Shown here piece after piece: positions 11,652 to 24,171 of a stretch of 64,000 nucleotides of DNA. Numbering within the stretch: position 1 is the first letter of the stretch; each line of letters opens with the position of its first letter. A model generated the notes under the pieces. That model saw only the letters and a program-made list of their open reading frames with translations. It did not search any database and was not told the DNA's origin. Location of the stretch: positions 3,741,501-3,805,500 of the forward strand of contig NC_092577.1 of the NCBI RefSeq assembly GCF_037975245.1. The letters run 5' to 3'. The stretch comes from Apostichopus japonicus (Eukaryota > Echinodermata > Holothuroidea > Aspidochirotida > Stichopodidae). The position numbers and the translations under genes are program-made.

Positions 11652-14027
11652 ATGGATAGTTCTGAAATTTTGCCTACAGAGGAAGTTTTCTTCAACCCAT
11701 TTTCAACAGACGTTGTTGTAAACTCTTGCCTTCTGGTCGTCACCATCTTATTGAGTACAGTCGGGGTTATCGGTAATACCTTGGTGATAGGATCTGTGTT
11801 TGCATATAAACCTCTGAGACGCCTAGGTAACGCTTTTATCGTCAATCTAGCAGTTGCCGATTTGTTTGTCTCGGCGTTCATCAACTACTTTGGAATCATT
11901 GGCGTTTTGACTCATGGAGAATACTTTCACAAGAAACCATTCTTGTGTGAATTGATAGGAATTGTTTGCATAACCAGGTAAGAACAGACTTTTTTTGCAA
12001 TACCTCATTGCCGTCTCACCATTTAAATTCAATACCCTCGTAAATTTGTCTATTTAGCTATTGAAGCGCAGGTGAAATATTTAAGCGGATTTGGGTAGTG
12101 CTTCCGTTAGCGTTAGCGTTATACCTAATATTCTTAATTAATGGTCTTTGATTTATCTTCATCATCATTGTTTTACTTTTGGTCATTGTAATAGCCATTG
12201 TCATTTTCATTGTCATGCCATTACCATTATATGCTTGTCGTCATAGCCATTGTCCTTTTCATTGTCATCGCCGTAGCGGCCATTGTCATTTTTTTTTCAC
12301 CACGATTGTCGTCATTGTCATTATTGTTTTCCATATTCGTTGCAAGTGTCATCACCATTGCCATGGATATTATCATTTGAATTTTCATCACTATTACCAA
12401 TTCCATTGTCGATCATCAGTCATTGTCACTGTGCTATCCATCGTCATTGCCACCGTCATTATCATCGTCATTATCTCTGTCAATGTCCATTTAATCGCCA
12501 TTGTTATCGCCATTGTTATCGCCATTGTGTCTGTCGTTATCATTGTTCTTTTAATCGCCATTAAAACTGTTATCGCCATGTTCTCTACCACTTTCAACGT
12601 CGTGATTGTTATCGCCGTCTCTACCGCCATCGCAACTGTAACCTTCTTTGATATGAACATTGCTTATCCCTACCGTCAGCGTCAACGTTACTGCCAACTT
12701 CATTCGTCATTGTCATCTTCATTCGTCATCGTCATCTTTATCATAGAAGATTTCGTTATCATCGTGGTAATCTTTATCATTTACGTTAAGGTTTTACGTT
12801 TGTCTCCATTATTTGAATTGAATCTCGGTTTTGCTTTGGCTGAAGTTCATTGCTCTGTCGTTTTATTTTCAGACATCATCGGATAAAAAGAATTGCGTGT
12901 GTGCTAACTGAAAATCAAATTTACTGCGAGTTCAAGATTTTTTGTCTTTCTAAAATATTCTTATTTTCATAACATCTGTTTCCATACATTTGAAAAAAAC
13001 AAATCTGACAAAAGAGCCAAAAAGGCAAGGACCGTCCATCCCAGCAACTTGGCGGGGTGGTTAGGCACCCCTTTCAAATTGCCAAAAATCATCTTTTAAC
13101 AATTGCAACTAGTACAAATACTTTTCCATATAATGAATACAGAAAGCAGGGTCCAACACCTCGCCCATTTCACATCCCTGTTTACACCAAGGATTAGCCC
13201 CTCCCCACCCCTACCCCCATCTCCACCCCACCCCACCCAAAAGAAAACGTTTTTTTGCCATACCTTCATTTGTTTTTCACAGTTGTTCGTGTTCATTGTG
13301 GAGTGTAGCCGCCATTAGCCTGAACCGTTACGTTGCCATATGCCACAGGCTGTATTATCCACGGATATTCAACCGCTATACTATGATGGCTATAATACCT
13401 TTGATGTGGACCATATGTTTCTGTATCGATATGCCGAACCTATTCGGATGGGGAGCACACTCTTTCGATGCTAGGGTTATGCTCTGTACCTACGACTACA
13501 TGAAGTCCTACTCGTATACCATATTCTTCATAATCACTGGCTTTCTGATTCCTCTCGTGGCGGTAATATTCAGCTACACGACCATCTTCAGGTATGCGCG
13601 AGCCATCAAAAAGGACGTGGAACGAATATCGAAGCAAGATGGACAACCGAAAGGTATAAAGGACTCCGACAGACGACTATTAAGATCCATCATGATTATA
13701 ATGGTTGTGTTTTTTACTATGTGGTCACCGTACTCCGTCGTTGTCTTCTTCGACTATCAAGGCCAATGGCCAAGGGCGTTGTACGTATTCACCGTGGTCT
13801 TAGCGCATCTCAACAGCTGCGTTAACAGCATCCTGTACGCAGCTACTAACAAAATGTTCAGAAAGGGGTATGCACAATTTCTTAAAGTCACTTTATGCAT
13901 GATATGTTACCAGTTGGGATCGAAATCTCTTGATCATGACAACTTCAGTTCGTCGACAGGGTCCTCGACGGTCTCAGCCAGGGTCCTGAAACGTGGTCAT
14001 GCTGCTCAAAATACTGTACGACAATGA
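11652..14027 (+). CDS. Melatonin-receptor-like rhodopsin-family GPCR, two exons (GPCR 1)
   Basis: Predicted seven-helix plasma-membrane receptor of 356 residues. Exons are 11652-11977 and 13283-14027. Splicing is phase 2 and joins an AG|gtaag donor to a tttttcacag acceptor, making a Ser codon. The start is the ATG at 11652; TM1 follows about 22 residues later. Visible landmarks: TM1 GN (41-42), TM2 LAVAD (66-70), Cys99 and Cys177 for the TM3-ECL2 disulfide, NRY (123-125) in place of DRY, Trp151 in TM4, Pro199 in TM5, WSP (256-258) in TM6, NSILY (290-294) in place of NPxxY, FRKGY after TM7, and a Cys cluster at 314-318 that may be palmitoylated. NRY is characteristic of melatonin receptors and of insect Tre1, and the NxxY change fits the same group. 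Ligand and G protein cannot be read from sequence. All frames are intact. A close paralogue lies at 28102-32246. Confidence 0.93.
11978..13282 (+). other. Intron of GPCR 1
   Basis: A 1,305-bp phase-2 intron starting gtaagaac and ending in a T-rich tract plus cacag. About 12176-12790 is cryptically repetitive sequence built from CATTGTCATCGCC-like words, which keeps long Val/Ile/His-rich frames open by chance. A pyrimidine-rich stretch at 13198-13245 precedes the acceptor. Confidence 0.85.
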
Positions 14028-15034
14028 TCAAAGTGATGGCAAATGGAAGAAAAGTAGGAAATTAAAACGACCTTTGTCGAATGTCTTGAGTAGAAATACT
14101 CAGTTAATTTTTTAAGGGGAAAAGAGAGAAACTTAAAGATGAACTATATTCTGTGTTCAATAGTTGTACATATCCCTATCAAAACTTTTAATACACTAGT
14201 GCCTGTACTGCTGCTTATTGATTGATCGAAATTATAACCATTGGACAATGTAGCAATTATTATATAAAGATATATTTGTCAGTCAAAAGCGCTAGTACTC
14301 ACTTAAATTTAAGAATGGTTTAATGGTAAAACTGATTAAATAGTGTTAGTACCAAAATATGCAACTAGTAATAATGATAATCTTTAAATAACTACATGTT
14401 ATAGACAAGAATACAGTTATGTTGATATCTAAGTTATTTCACATTCCAATGTTTGTAAAAAAAAAAAAAAAGAGGCATCGCGATATTTCAGTGGTGGTCA
14501 GATTCGTACGATAATTATTGGAAAATTGTAGGGTTCACCCTATTAATCCTAAACTTTGATAAAACTGAATTGTTTTGAAATATCAAAAACACTTCGTAGT
14601 GTCAATTATTATATATTTAGAACGGTTTTATGTGAGTATCTTAACCGGAGTATTCAAAATAACTCGAACAGGTTTGTTTTGTAGAAATTCCGGGCAATAA
14701 ATATTTGGCTCATGACAACGCAAGTATCGTAATAAATTAGCACCATTTGCGCAGGGTTCAATGTTTGTTTTACCAATAGATAAATCAACATAATTTGAAC
14801 CAGTTACTCATGATTTAAGCTTGTAAAAGGAGACATAACTGACCTGGAATTTCACACTGTTTATTTGGGAGAGGCCGAATCGCTTGTAACTTATACTCCA
14901 CGTAGGGTGGTTATCCAATTTATGGTTTTACCTCAATTTCGATTTTTGTTATTTTTTGGGTTTGTTTTGACAATTTCGAAGATCATTTCAGAAGGGATAA
15001 ATAGTGAATTTCTCCTAGATGAAAACTCCATCTC
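14028..15034 (+). other. 3' flank of GPCR 1
   Basis: Probable 3' UTR and downstream DNA. The first AATAAA I find after the stop is at 14696-14701, a candidate poly(A) signal only. A 15-A run lies near 14458-14472. Confidence 0.35.
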
Positions 15035-15160
15035 ACTGTGGTGGAGCAGCGATCGAATCCACAATCTCGTAGATACTGCTTGGTTTTCATTACTACGTAT
15101 GCCATCGCGTTTATCCACTCGAGGTGTTCATTGTTTTGTTTTTTTTACTAACTGAGCTGT
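15035..15160 (-). mobile_element. Possible tRNA-like SINE head
   Basis: Read on the minus strand there is an A-box-like CTCGAGTGGATAAACGCGA, then a B-box-like GTGGATTCGATCGCTGCTCC, spaced like a tRNA with a long variable arm (Ser or Leu type). The acceptor stem does not pair well and no second copy is visible here, so this is tentative. Confidence 0.3.
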
Positions 15161-18100
15161 GCATGTTCCTGATTAATCATGATCCCTATATCTTTTCTCG
15201 GCTTAATTTTCAGTCTAGTCAAACATTTAGTGTGTACATTCTGCTATTTCTGCTATTTCTAGTGACTGCGATGGGCTTCTAGTACTCTATCGAGTGACTG
15301 TATAGTACCTTGCATATTAATTTCACGTTCTCAATATTCTGTAATATTACTTTGTGGACAAAAAATATATGTTTGCTCCATGTATGTTTATATTTTATGA
15401 TTAAAGCATAAAGAAGAACATTATTTCATGTGATATGAGCCATATCATATGAATTCACGTGCAATTATTTATTGGTGCACAAACAGTGTTTTATCTCTAT
15501 TATGTTTCTTAAATTTGTTATAATTTTGCACAAATTTTTGTCTATTCAACTTTGTTCAGTTTGGTGTAGAAATGTAAGAATCAATGGTCTTGTGTAATGT
15601 ATATTTTATCGAAAAACAATCTAGAAGGTGACCGCACACTGAAGCCTTGCCCGAACGAGACCGGATTCGATTAACTCGACCGCTGTTCAATATTTCGACT
15701 ACTGTGAAAACAAATTGTTAAAAAGAGACATAATCCAAAAAAAAACACATCATATTTCGCTTCTTTGACTGAGATCTCTGTGAAAAAAATTCCTCGAAAT
15801 AGCTAAAGAGAAATATTGTTCCATTTGGGAGACATCTTAATTGAAAAGTCGTGTCTGGGAGCTGTCATAGCTGAACAATTTCATCTTTCTCTGTGTTTTT
15901 CATTTTACATATTCATAGTAAAATGATAACAGTGTGTCGACGCTGTCATCACATCAATCCCGTCATAATGGTCATGCTAAGTGCTTCAGTAATTTTCAAA
16001 ATCCATCTCCTTTCCAGGAAATAAAATTGTAAAAAAATAAGAATGATGTCTTATTTAGACTTGATGAAGTCTTAAAAACCTCGTGTGTGAAGAAACATTC
16101 AATATATATGATGGAATAAAAATGTTCTTGGCTCTTTGTGGCCGTTGTTCATGACAGTTGTCTATGTCACTCTTTGACTTTGGTTGTGTTTATGTTTGTG
16201 TTGTGTTTATGGTTGTGTTATGGTTGTGTTTATGTCTCCTGTAATGTAACAACCCCTTTTCTGAATGTTACCAGGTTTTTGTTTGTATATTCATCCTGAT
16301 TTTCATTGTCAAACATCTAAGTTACATCAGCTGAAAAAAAAATGAGATATAATCAGTTTGATGCGTTTGTCGATTTGTGACATTACAGGATATTAAGTAA
16401 TCACTTATCACAATTAAATCAAATAAAATTCACAATTTCGCATCTCAGCAACGGATGAAACTACCACGATGCGCATGCGCAAAGTATTCCCACTTTTTTG
16501 CGTTTATTTTGTAGTATTATAGTTTTGAAATCATATAACTCGTTTAAATTTTAATAAATTTAGCAAATCGCAAATCATTCACTTACGATAACTTTTCTGT
16601 AATACCGTATATTAGAACTTGACTTAGATTTTTATACCTACTTCAAAATAAATCAGGACATTAGGTGTTATAGACTTCACATGTAATGAGTACTATAAGA
16701 GTTCAGTGCTAAGCAGCAAGTCACGTGACCCTCCATGGTTTATACGTCTCATTATATTGCGCGCACGCGCGTGCGTCTCCTCATTGTAGAAGTCGGTCAA
16801 GATTTATATATACACCGATGGTTTTTCCTCGTTATTACACATCAGCCTATTTGACTAACCTTGTTATCAATTCTTCTTGCAAAAGAATTACTTACAGTAA
16901 CTTTTCAACCCTACTTAATTCTGTCAAAACTTAAATTCAGATCTAAGTCAATAATGCATTCTTGTGTATCGTCCATTCAAAATCAACTTTCGTTTCCTTT
17001 TAACACGGGATATAGCAGATCCAAAGTAACCACACACGGATTACTTGGGGATTAGACGAATTTGCAATCAATCTATAAAGATTAAGAAAAACATCGCAAA
17101 CGAGCTACGGACTAGGCAATATTACGTAAACATGCAGCATATAAGCTCTGTTACTCGAATTCTTCTTTCTTTCTTTTAAATTTCTTCCTCTTTTTGTCAA
17201 AATTAAGTGAAATAGAAAATCAGCTTACCTACATAAATTTGCTTAATTCATTTTTAACCTCCTCCATGTAGCACTTCAACTGCAGGGAGAAATTGGATCA
17301 CTTCTTCATTCATCGTGGACTAAAAGTAATCTCTATGTTAATACTTTAAGTGTTTTTTGTTTTATTTAATTGCATGCTTTTTTTTTATAAAATCATAGAA
17401 TTCATTAATATTCAACTTAAAGAAAGATTAGACGTTCAAGGTCATAGTTTCGTTAAATCTGAACTTGAACCATGCATTTAACCATTGAACTATACAGATA
17501 ATGAAGTCACAAATATTAGTTTGAATTAAGCAACATAGCCTGTCCGCGTTCCATAAAGTTAGTATCCTATCATCAAATCTTCAAAGGTAGCACGAGTGGG
17601 GAGTTAGTATACAGCAAAGAATTTCGGATTTCTTCTTCTTCTTCTTCCTTCATATATATTGTGTGGTTGAATAACGCAAATATCATATTTAAGATATAAA
17701 GCATATAAAGCAAAATTTCAAAATTTCAATATACTCACTGTAGGCACCTGGTTCTAATGGCTTTATCAGATAAAACTAGTAACGTTGGTTACCCCGTTTA
17801 TCAGTCAAAGAATAATGTGGGTTATAATTTCTTAACATGTCTTACATTTATGACCAGTTGCTATTGAGAAGGACTTACAAACAGACAATACTAAACACAC
17901 AAGCCTAAACATAATGATTGAGTTGACTAAACAGACTACACTAATCGTTTCGCCATTGATTTCTTCGTGCACATTTTTACAGAAAATGGATAAAACTTTA
18001 CTTCAAAACGCTTAAAATATGCAATTTGAACCATCTTTACAAGGCATACTTACTAGTCAAACATAGACTGCTAACCAGCCTCGTTAGTTGAAACAGCCTT

Positions 18101-18347
18101 TGAGTAACGTATTCGTTTGTCAGTATTTGTTTTTCCACTGTAGCATGTGCTAACAGGTCTAACATGTGTTACGGTGTTATAACAGACTTCAGTTTATATA
18201 TTGATTAATGGTTGTCTCTTATTCACAGTACACACTGATTAAGCTATGCACATTGGGTGGTGCAGGCAACGAATAGCTGTTCAATACCGTTATTACGAGT
18301 CAACAGATATCCTGCATATATAGGCTAGAATAATTAATCCTCAAATG

Positions 18348-18349
<2 letters not shown>
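15161..18349. other. Intergenic, no supported gene
   Basis: AT-rich sequence with small imperfect GTTTATG-type repeats near 16185-16235. No coding sequence recognised. Confidence 0.5.
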
Positions 18350-18427
<78 letters not shown>

Positions 18428-18431
18428 TATG

Positions 18432-18471
<40 letters not shown>

Positions 18472-18473
18472 TA
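18350..18473. repeat. TA dinucleotide microsatellite
   Basis: About 124 bp of (TA)n with a few GTATA and ACATA interruptions. Confidence 0.97.
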
Positions 18474-19064
18474 CTCGTCGTCCAAGCCGTTCTTCGGTGT
18501 TAGAAATCACCAACACAGTTCCAAAATGCATTTATACATTTTTATAAGTCTCATATAGATAATAAATCATGACTCAGCCTACGCCTCGTTAAGTTGGTTT
18601 CGTCTTGAACAAAAACATCAACTAATTTGATTATCGAGGCAAATTAGCTCGATTGTTCGTAACGAGTCGGTCTTATTCAGTAATCTAATCAACTGGAGCG
18701 AAGGCTGGTGTACTTTATATTTTTTTTATTAATTTTAAAATTAAGCTACTCATGTAGTCGCAACATATTCAAATTAACCTTTTCCTTAGCGCTGTCTCAT
18801 TTGATCGGAGGTAAATTCAATTCCTTCTGTTAACAAGCTGCAACCCGAACCATCTTACCTGTCATAAACAAGTAATGCCGTCATTAAAAAAAAACATGAG
18901 AAACAATCATCTTATGGCGAGTTGGGTAAAATCAGTTTTCTTTCTTGCCTGTAGTCGTTCCCGACCTCGAGATTTTTGCATTCAAACCGGCCCTCGTAAT
19001 ATTTTTGAAAATCTAGTGTTTAGTACAAAAAAATCTAGAACTAGACGCAATATTAAATGAGAAA

Positions 19065-19114
19065 TATATATATATATATATATATAGATAGATATAGATA
19101 TAGATATATATATA
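19065..19114. repeat. TA/GATA microsatellite
   Basis: Short (TA)n passing into GATATA and GATA units. Confidence 0.9.
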
Positions 19115-19168
19115 ACTATGGATCATACCTTAGGTCGACAGTTACATTGACTTACACACTAAATTTAA

Positions 19169-19218
19169 TCTAACCCTAACCTTTTTTTCTAACCCTAACC
19201 CTGAACCGACCCTAACCA
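19169..19218. repeat. Degenerate telomere-like repeat
   Basis: TAACCCTAACC units interrupted by a T run and by GAACCGA. A second, more decayed interstitial telomeric scrap. Confidence 0.75.
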
Positions 19219-19693
19219 AAACTTTTAAATGAACGTTTTAATATTTTAATATTATATTTATTTTTATTATATTTTATATTTTATTATTATTATTATTTTA
19301 ATATTTTAATATTTTCTTTATTTTTTCTTTCCCGTTTGTGCTTACGTGAATAACATTTTGTAAAATGAAAAAAATAAGTTGATGCATTGTTGTTGCCATA
19401 CAAGAATACATACAAAGTGCTGTGCACGAGATTGTTCTCGAGAAAAAGGCTTTCACTACTCTCTGCAAAATACAAAATACAAAATACAACCACTTTCGGA
19501 CGGAAGTGTGTTTGTTATCTCTAAAAGGTCGGATATAGCACTTAAGCAAAAGAAAGCAAATGAGAAATGTCATCGACTATACGCCTAGGTTCTCTGCTTT
19601 GTTAATCGGTTGATGTCTCATAACAGTGTTTTGAAGTGGTAATTAGAACTATATGGTCTTTCAAAATGTCCTTCAAATTAGGCAAGCGATAAG

Positions 19694-20552
19694 CAGTGGC
19701 GGACTGGCCACACGGGCATTTGGGCAATGTCCGGTGGGCCGGTGGCCCAGTAGGCCGGTGGGCTGAGGAGCCTGGTACATATTCAACCCATGCATTTCCA
19801 CAGTAGTTAATAGAAACCAGACGGGCTGTGTAGAAATATACCATGTTAGTTAGTCTGTTAGTTCGTAATAAAAGAACGTGCTATTGGCAAACCGTCAGTG
19901 CTAATATTTTTACGACAAGATATACAAGTACGGTGACCAATGTGAACGTTCTTTCTCTGCCTTGAAGAGAATCAAACACCGATTGAGAAGTACAATGACA
20001 CAAGAACATCTTGAGGCGTTCATGTTGATGTCTGTGGAAAAAGGATCTTTACCAAACTTGACACTAAAAATATCATTGATGGTGTGGCTGCCAGAAGCAG
20101 CGAACTGCGTACTAGGCTCCTACTCTCGTAGACATGGCATGTGATCGTGTTATTGAACATATATGTTTTAGTAGATTTATTTAGGTTTTGTCCCTTTTTT
20201 CAAGCATGTTGTCACGAAATGCTTGAAAAACTAAATAAAATCCAGTCTAAAACATATATTTTTATCTATTTTTGTTAACGTTTTTAACTGTTGTCAGTTT
20301 AATCAAGTGTTGCTTCTGGAAAATTATGTTTGGGTCTTTTTTAAAGGATTATTGTAACCTACAAAATTGAGAAATATAGCACCATTTTGCATTTAGGCAT
20401 TCCTTAACTTCAAACAATTCTCAATGGGGACCCCCCTCTCCTTAAACCCCTCCCCCAGGACGGCCATCACTATGTAAGTAACATATCAATGAATAATGGG
20501 CCGGTCTAGGTGAAAAATGCCCGGGCCGGTTTTAAGACCCAGTCCGCCCCTG
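19694..20552 (+). mobile_element. hAT DNA transposon, internally deleted
   Basis: Inverted ends CAGTGGCGGACTGG (19694-19707) and CCAGTCCGCCCCTG (20539-20552) match at 13 of 14 positions. Flanking 8-mers GCGATAAG and GCGGTAAA agree at 6 of 8, as expected for an aged target duplication. The 859-bp element keeps only the transposase C-terminus (19937-20145), which anchors the hAT assignment of this and the other CAG-ended elements in the window. Confidence 0.88.
19937..20145 (+). pseudogene. hAT transposase C-terminal dimerisation domain remnant
   Basis: The translation reads CERSFSALKRIKHRLRSTM then TQEHLEAFMLMSVEK, the conserved C-terminal hAT dimerisation region. After a one-base frameshift it continues as DTKNIIDGVAARSSELRTRL, still in family register. 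The catalytic RNase H-fold domain and zinc finger are absent. A relic within the 19694-20552 element, not a working enzyme. Confidence 0.87.
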
Positions 20553-20853
20553 GCGGTAAATATATAGTTTGGTCAATGTCTTGCTCTGTTATCCTACATA
20601 TTGACGTGAATATTCATGGTGTTAATTCAGGTAAATAAGAATTAAACGGATCACTATGACAGATTTGCCAGCCTTAAGGAACGGATGACCAGATTGAAGG
20701 GCAGGTAAATATAAACGTTAGCTTCAATGAAATACACAGATGGAGAAGTGGATGTGAGCCTGTTAATGGGCGATATCGACCTAAACCACAAAGGTACCGA
20801 ACGCCTCCATCATCGACAGGTTCACTGCACTCCCATGACTATATGCAGGCCTG

Positions 20854-21217
20854 GATCACATGGCGGGCCATCAGTCTCAAATCGTGGGGAATCGACATAT
20901 ACCAATTTAAATCGATGATATGTAAAATAAATCGGTATATGTCAATTTAAATCGACATCTACCAGTTTAAATCGATGATATGTCGAATTAAACTGGTATA
21001 TGTCGATTTAAATCGATGATATGTCGAATTAAACTGGTATATGTCGATTTAAATCGATGATATGTCCAATTAAACTGGTATATGTGGGGTTTAAATCGGT
21101 ATAAGTCAATTTAAGCTGCTGGAAACTGGTATAAGTCGAAGGAAATTGGTATATGTCGATTTAAATCGGTATAAGTCGATTCCCCACGATTTGAGACTGA
21201 TGACCCGCCATGGGATC
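20854..21217. mobile_element. Inverted-repeat element with internal 42-bp tandem units
   Basis: The ends are about 44-bp inverted repeats with few mismatches, sharing CATGGCGGG, CATCAGTCTCAAATCG and TGGGGAATCGAC. Between them lie several units of about 42 bp built on the palindrome TCGATTTAAATCGA plus ATATGTCGAATTAAACTGGT. No coding capacity. It resembles a foldback-type or MITE element; no target duplication was identified. Confidence 0.8.
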
Positions 21218-22100
21218 AGAGCCAAGCTACAGGCAGTTCATCAACACACACCGTCATCAAAATCGTAACACATCAGTTTTTCTCTCGCCCCTTGCAAAGC
21301 TGGCGTGTGGTGCTATAAATTAGCTAAAAAACCATTGTGTAGAATTTACATTTAAAATTTAGCGTTTTGTTAAGCCAGAGTGAATAATACAATTTTTTTG
21401 AAATACATACCATATATATCTTTTTTACCCGTGATATTTACAAAATGTTTCTTTAAAAATGTTCTTCTTCTGTTAATTGATGTTTTACCGGATATTTTGA
21501 CAAAGTTTATCTTGTTTTTTTTTAGTCATTCTCTGTTAATTACCCACCTTTCATCTGTCATATCGCCAGTCTCTCACTCTTACATCTCATTCTTACATCC
21601 ATTCCTGTATTGCTTATATTAAGACATTCGGAGATAACGGGTCATTGAAAATAGTGCAAAATACAGAGTAATTGCCGGAAATTTTCAAACCTACCACCCC
21701 CTTCTCTCTCTATCTTCACCTCCCCACCCTCACATATATACACCAAGAAAGCAAAACAAACCCTTCGAATATCTACCTATTATGCCGAGGAAGCTCTCTG
21801 TGGAAAACAGATTACATCCAACAACACTACCTACAAATGCATGCATATATAACAGGTCATTCTAATGCCATACAGCGGACTGAACCTCCGTTTGTATAAA
21901 TGACATGTAATTGAATATATATATTTATATATTGTTGTTTTAACTTAAACACACACCGGCTGGTAAAACTTATTTTTTTTATACCAAAGGTGAAAACTAA
22001 CTAACCAGCTGGCATGCTAATGGTTTAAAGTTGTTTTTGTTTTTTGTTTTACTCTAAAAGAAAATTAATAAAATCCCAGTTTTCACAGATTTAATATCTA
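21218..22100. other. Intergenic, no supported gene
   Basis: AT-rich. Nothing recognisable was found. Confidence 0.5.
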
Positions 22101-22108
22101 TTTACAAA

Positions 22109-22851
22109 CAGGGGCGTAGCGAGCGACCAATAATTTGGTCGCTGTCGGCAAATTTTGGGTCTGTCGGCAAAAGGAGAAAAGGTGAAGAGAGCGGAAGGGG
22201 AAGAAAGAAGGAAAGCTGAATAGAGAAAAGGAGAACAGGAGCTTTTTCCGTGCCAAATTTGACTTAAAATATGCACCAGATTGCATCTAAGGACGTTTCA
22301 AAACTAAAAATTTTCCAAAGGGCAGGGGGACATCCCCTCCCCTTAGACCCCTCCCCCATTTCAGTCACCATTTCCAGATCCGTCGGCAAATCAAATTTGA
22401 CTTAAATATGCACCAGATTGCATCTAAGGACGTTTCAAAACTAAAAATTTTCCAAAGGGGAGGGGGAGACCCCCTCCCCTTAGACCCCTCCCCCATTTCA
22501 GTCACCACTTCCAGATCCGTCGGCAAATCAAATTTGACTTAAAATATACACCAGATTGCATCTAAGGAAGTTTCAAAACTAAAAATTTTCCAAAGGGGAA
22601 GGGGTAGACCCCCTACCCTTAGACCCCTCCCCCATTTCAGTCACCACTTCCAGATCCGTCGGCAATTCAAATTTGACTTAAAATATACACCAGATTGCAT
22701 CTAAGGACGTTTCAAAACTAAAAATTTTCCAAAGGGGAGGGGACACCCCTCCCCTTAGACCCCTCCCCCATTTCAGTCACCACTTCCAGATCCGTCGGCA
22801 AATCAAATTCTCCACACCCCCCCCAACAAAAAACCCTTCGCTACGCCCCTG
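22109..22851. mobile_element. hAT MITE with internal tandem repeats
   Basis: Ends CAGGGGCGTAG (22109-22119) and its exact complement CTACGCCCCTG (22841-22851), flanked by a perfect 8-bp target duplication TTTACAAA (22101-22108 and 22852-22859). The interior is about four copies of a unit of 137-140 bp that includes AAATTTGACTTAAA, CACCAGATTGCATCTAAG and CCCCTTAGACCCCTCCCCC. No transposase. Confidence 0.93.
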
Positions 22852-23080
22852 TTTACAAATAGCGCCATCTAATACCAAAAGAATTATTATGTTCAAAGTA
22901 TTGGATTTTATTTTCATTAAATCACAAAAGGTTTGTTTACATGGTATTTATACAGAAATGTGGAAATAACACAGACGTGGAACTTTAGGAGGTAACAAGC
23001 TGCATCACCCGAACCGAATTGTACAGTTGCTTATAATAGCGTTTTCGATTTGAATATATTGCGCATTTATATGCATCTGT

Positions 23081-23286
23081 GTTATAACATGATAACACGT
23101 GTTATGCCAGAGGCACATTTTATTGCGGCCTGTGTTAAAAAAAATATATAAAAACATAAACATATATAAAATATAAAATTAAAATAAATAAAAAATATAA
23201 TACCACTACGATTTACTGTATTGTATCTTTAACATATCTAGCTCTCGCATGCTTCCAAAACATAACACGTGTTAGTGTGTTATAAT
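23081..23286. mobile_element. Small TIR element with CACGTG core ends
   Basis: Inverted ends of about 26 bp (23081-23106 and 23261-23286) share TAACACGTGTTATG and flanking TTATAACA. No target duplication was assigned. Related to the element at 23947-24171. Confidence 0.6.
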
Positions 23287-23946
23287 ACCCTGGCATATAA
23301 TGCATAATATGCTAAACGTTAAGAACAAATATAAGCTCACACCTTTTCGGCTTGGGTGGCTGCATATGGAAATTTTCGCTCAATAAACGGCCCGTTGTCG
23401 GAGAAATAAATGCTGCTATATACGCACAGGAAGCGCTGCAGTTTTCAGTTTCCGAAATTGCTGTGAGAGCACTGCACACTGTGCTGTGTTATAGCCGCGT
23501 GAAGGAGGACTTCACAGATGTTTTTGATTTGCTGGTGAAAAGTACGAGCCTTAATATTGACCAATCAAATCGAAGTTTATATCACTATAGAGAAGAGTCA
23601 ACGAACTTTTCTTTGGCATAGGAAAGAAATTGGTTACGCAATCACACTCCCAGCGAGCACAATATGTAAGCATTGAGAGATAGGGACATTTTGAAGAGTT
23701 CACTGCTTTCCGAATTGGTTTCTACTTTTTCAGATTAAAAAGTACGGGGTTTAGTTCACATGCATAATAAATAACGACACATCATTGTCAAGAAGACACA
23801 ATATTCTTCAAAATGGCATAAGAAAGAGTTTTCTGAGTGCTCTACTTAGAAAGTTATGAAAGAGTTAGCGCAAAATGTGCTTCTTTTGTAGCGATATTTG
23901 CTGAGTAACGGGGTGTTTTGTGCCACCCGATACTCATATAGCTAAC
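23287..23946. other. Intergenic between two small TIR elements
   Basis: An 89-codon open frame at 23352-23621 begins at TTG and has no recognised content. Nothing else was seen. Confidence 0.4.
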
Positions 23947-24171
23947 AACACGGTAATATGTGTTACAGTTGGCACAGTAATTAATGGGAAGCTATTACAC
24001 GTTGAACTACGAGTCCGACAGGTGAAAATTGGCAGTAATTTTAAAAAAAAACAATTTTAATTTTAATTTTCTTAAATTTATTTTTAAAATTTCAAAAATT
24101 AAATTTCAAATCTGCAGTAAGAAAAAACTTTCAGTAATTACTGTGCCACCTGTAACACATGTTACCGTGTT
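23947..24171. mobile_element. 225-bp MITE with 37-bp inverted ends
   Basis: AACACGGTAA plus GTTGGCACAGTAATTA at 23947-23983 pairs with 24135-24171 in inverted orientation with about 34 of 37 bases matching. The interior is A/T-rich. The family is not identified. Confidence 0.78.

Noticed and set aside
12179-12886. 235-codon ORF rich in Ile, Val and His
   Set aside because: It lies in the GPCR 1 intron and follows cryptic CATTGTCAT-type repeats; an overlapping minus-strand frame is open for the same reason.
19694-20552. Reading the transposase scrap as a host gene
   Set aside because: It has only the C-terminal dimerisation region, a frameshift, and lies between hAT inverted ends.
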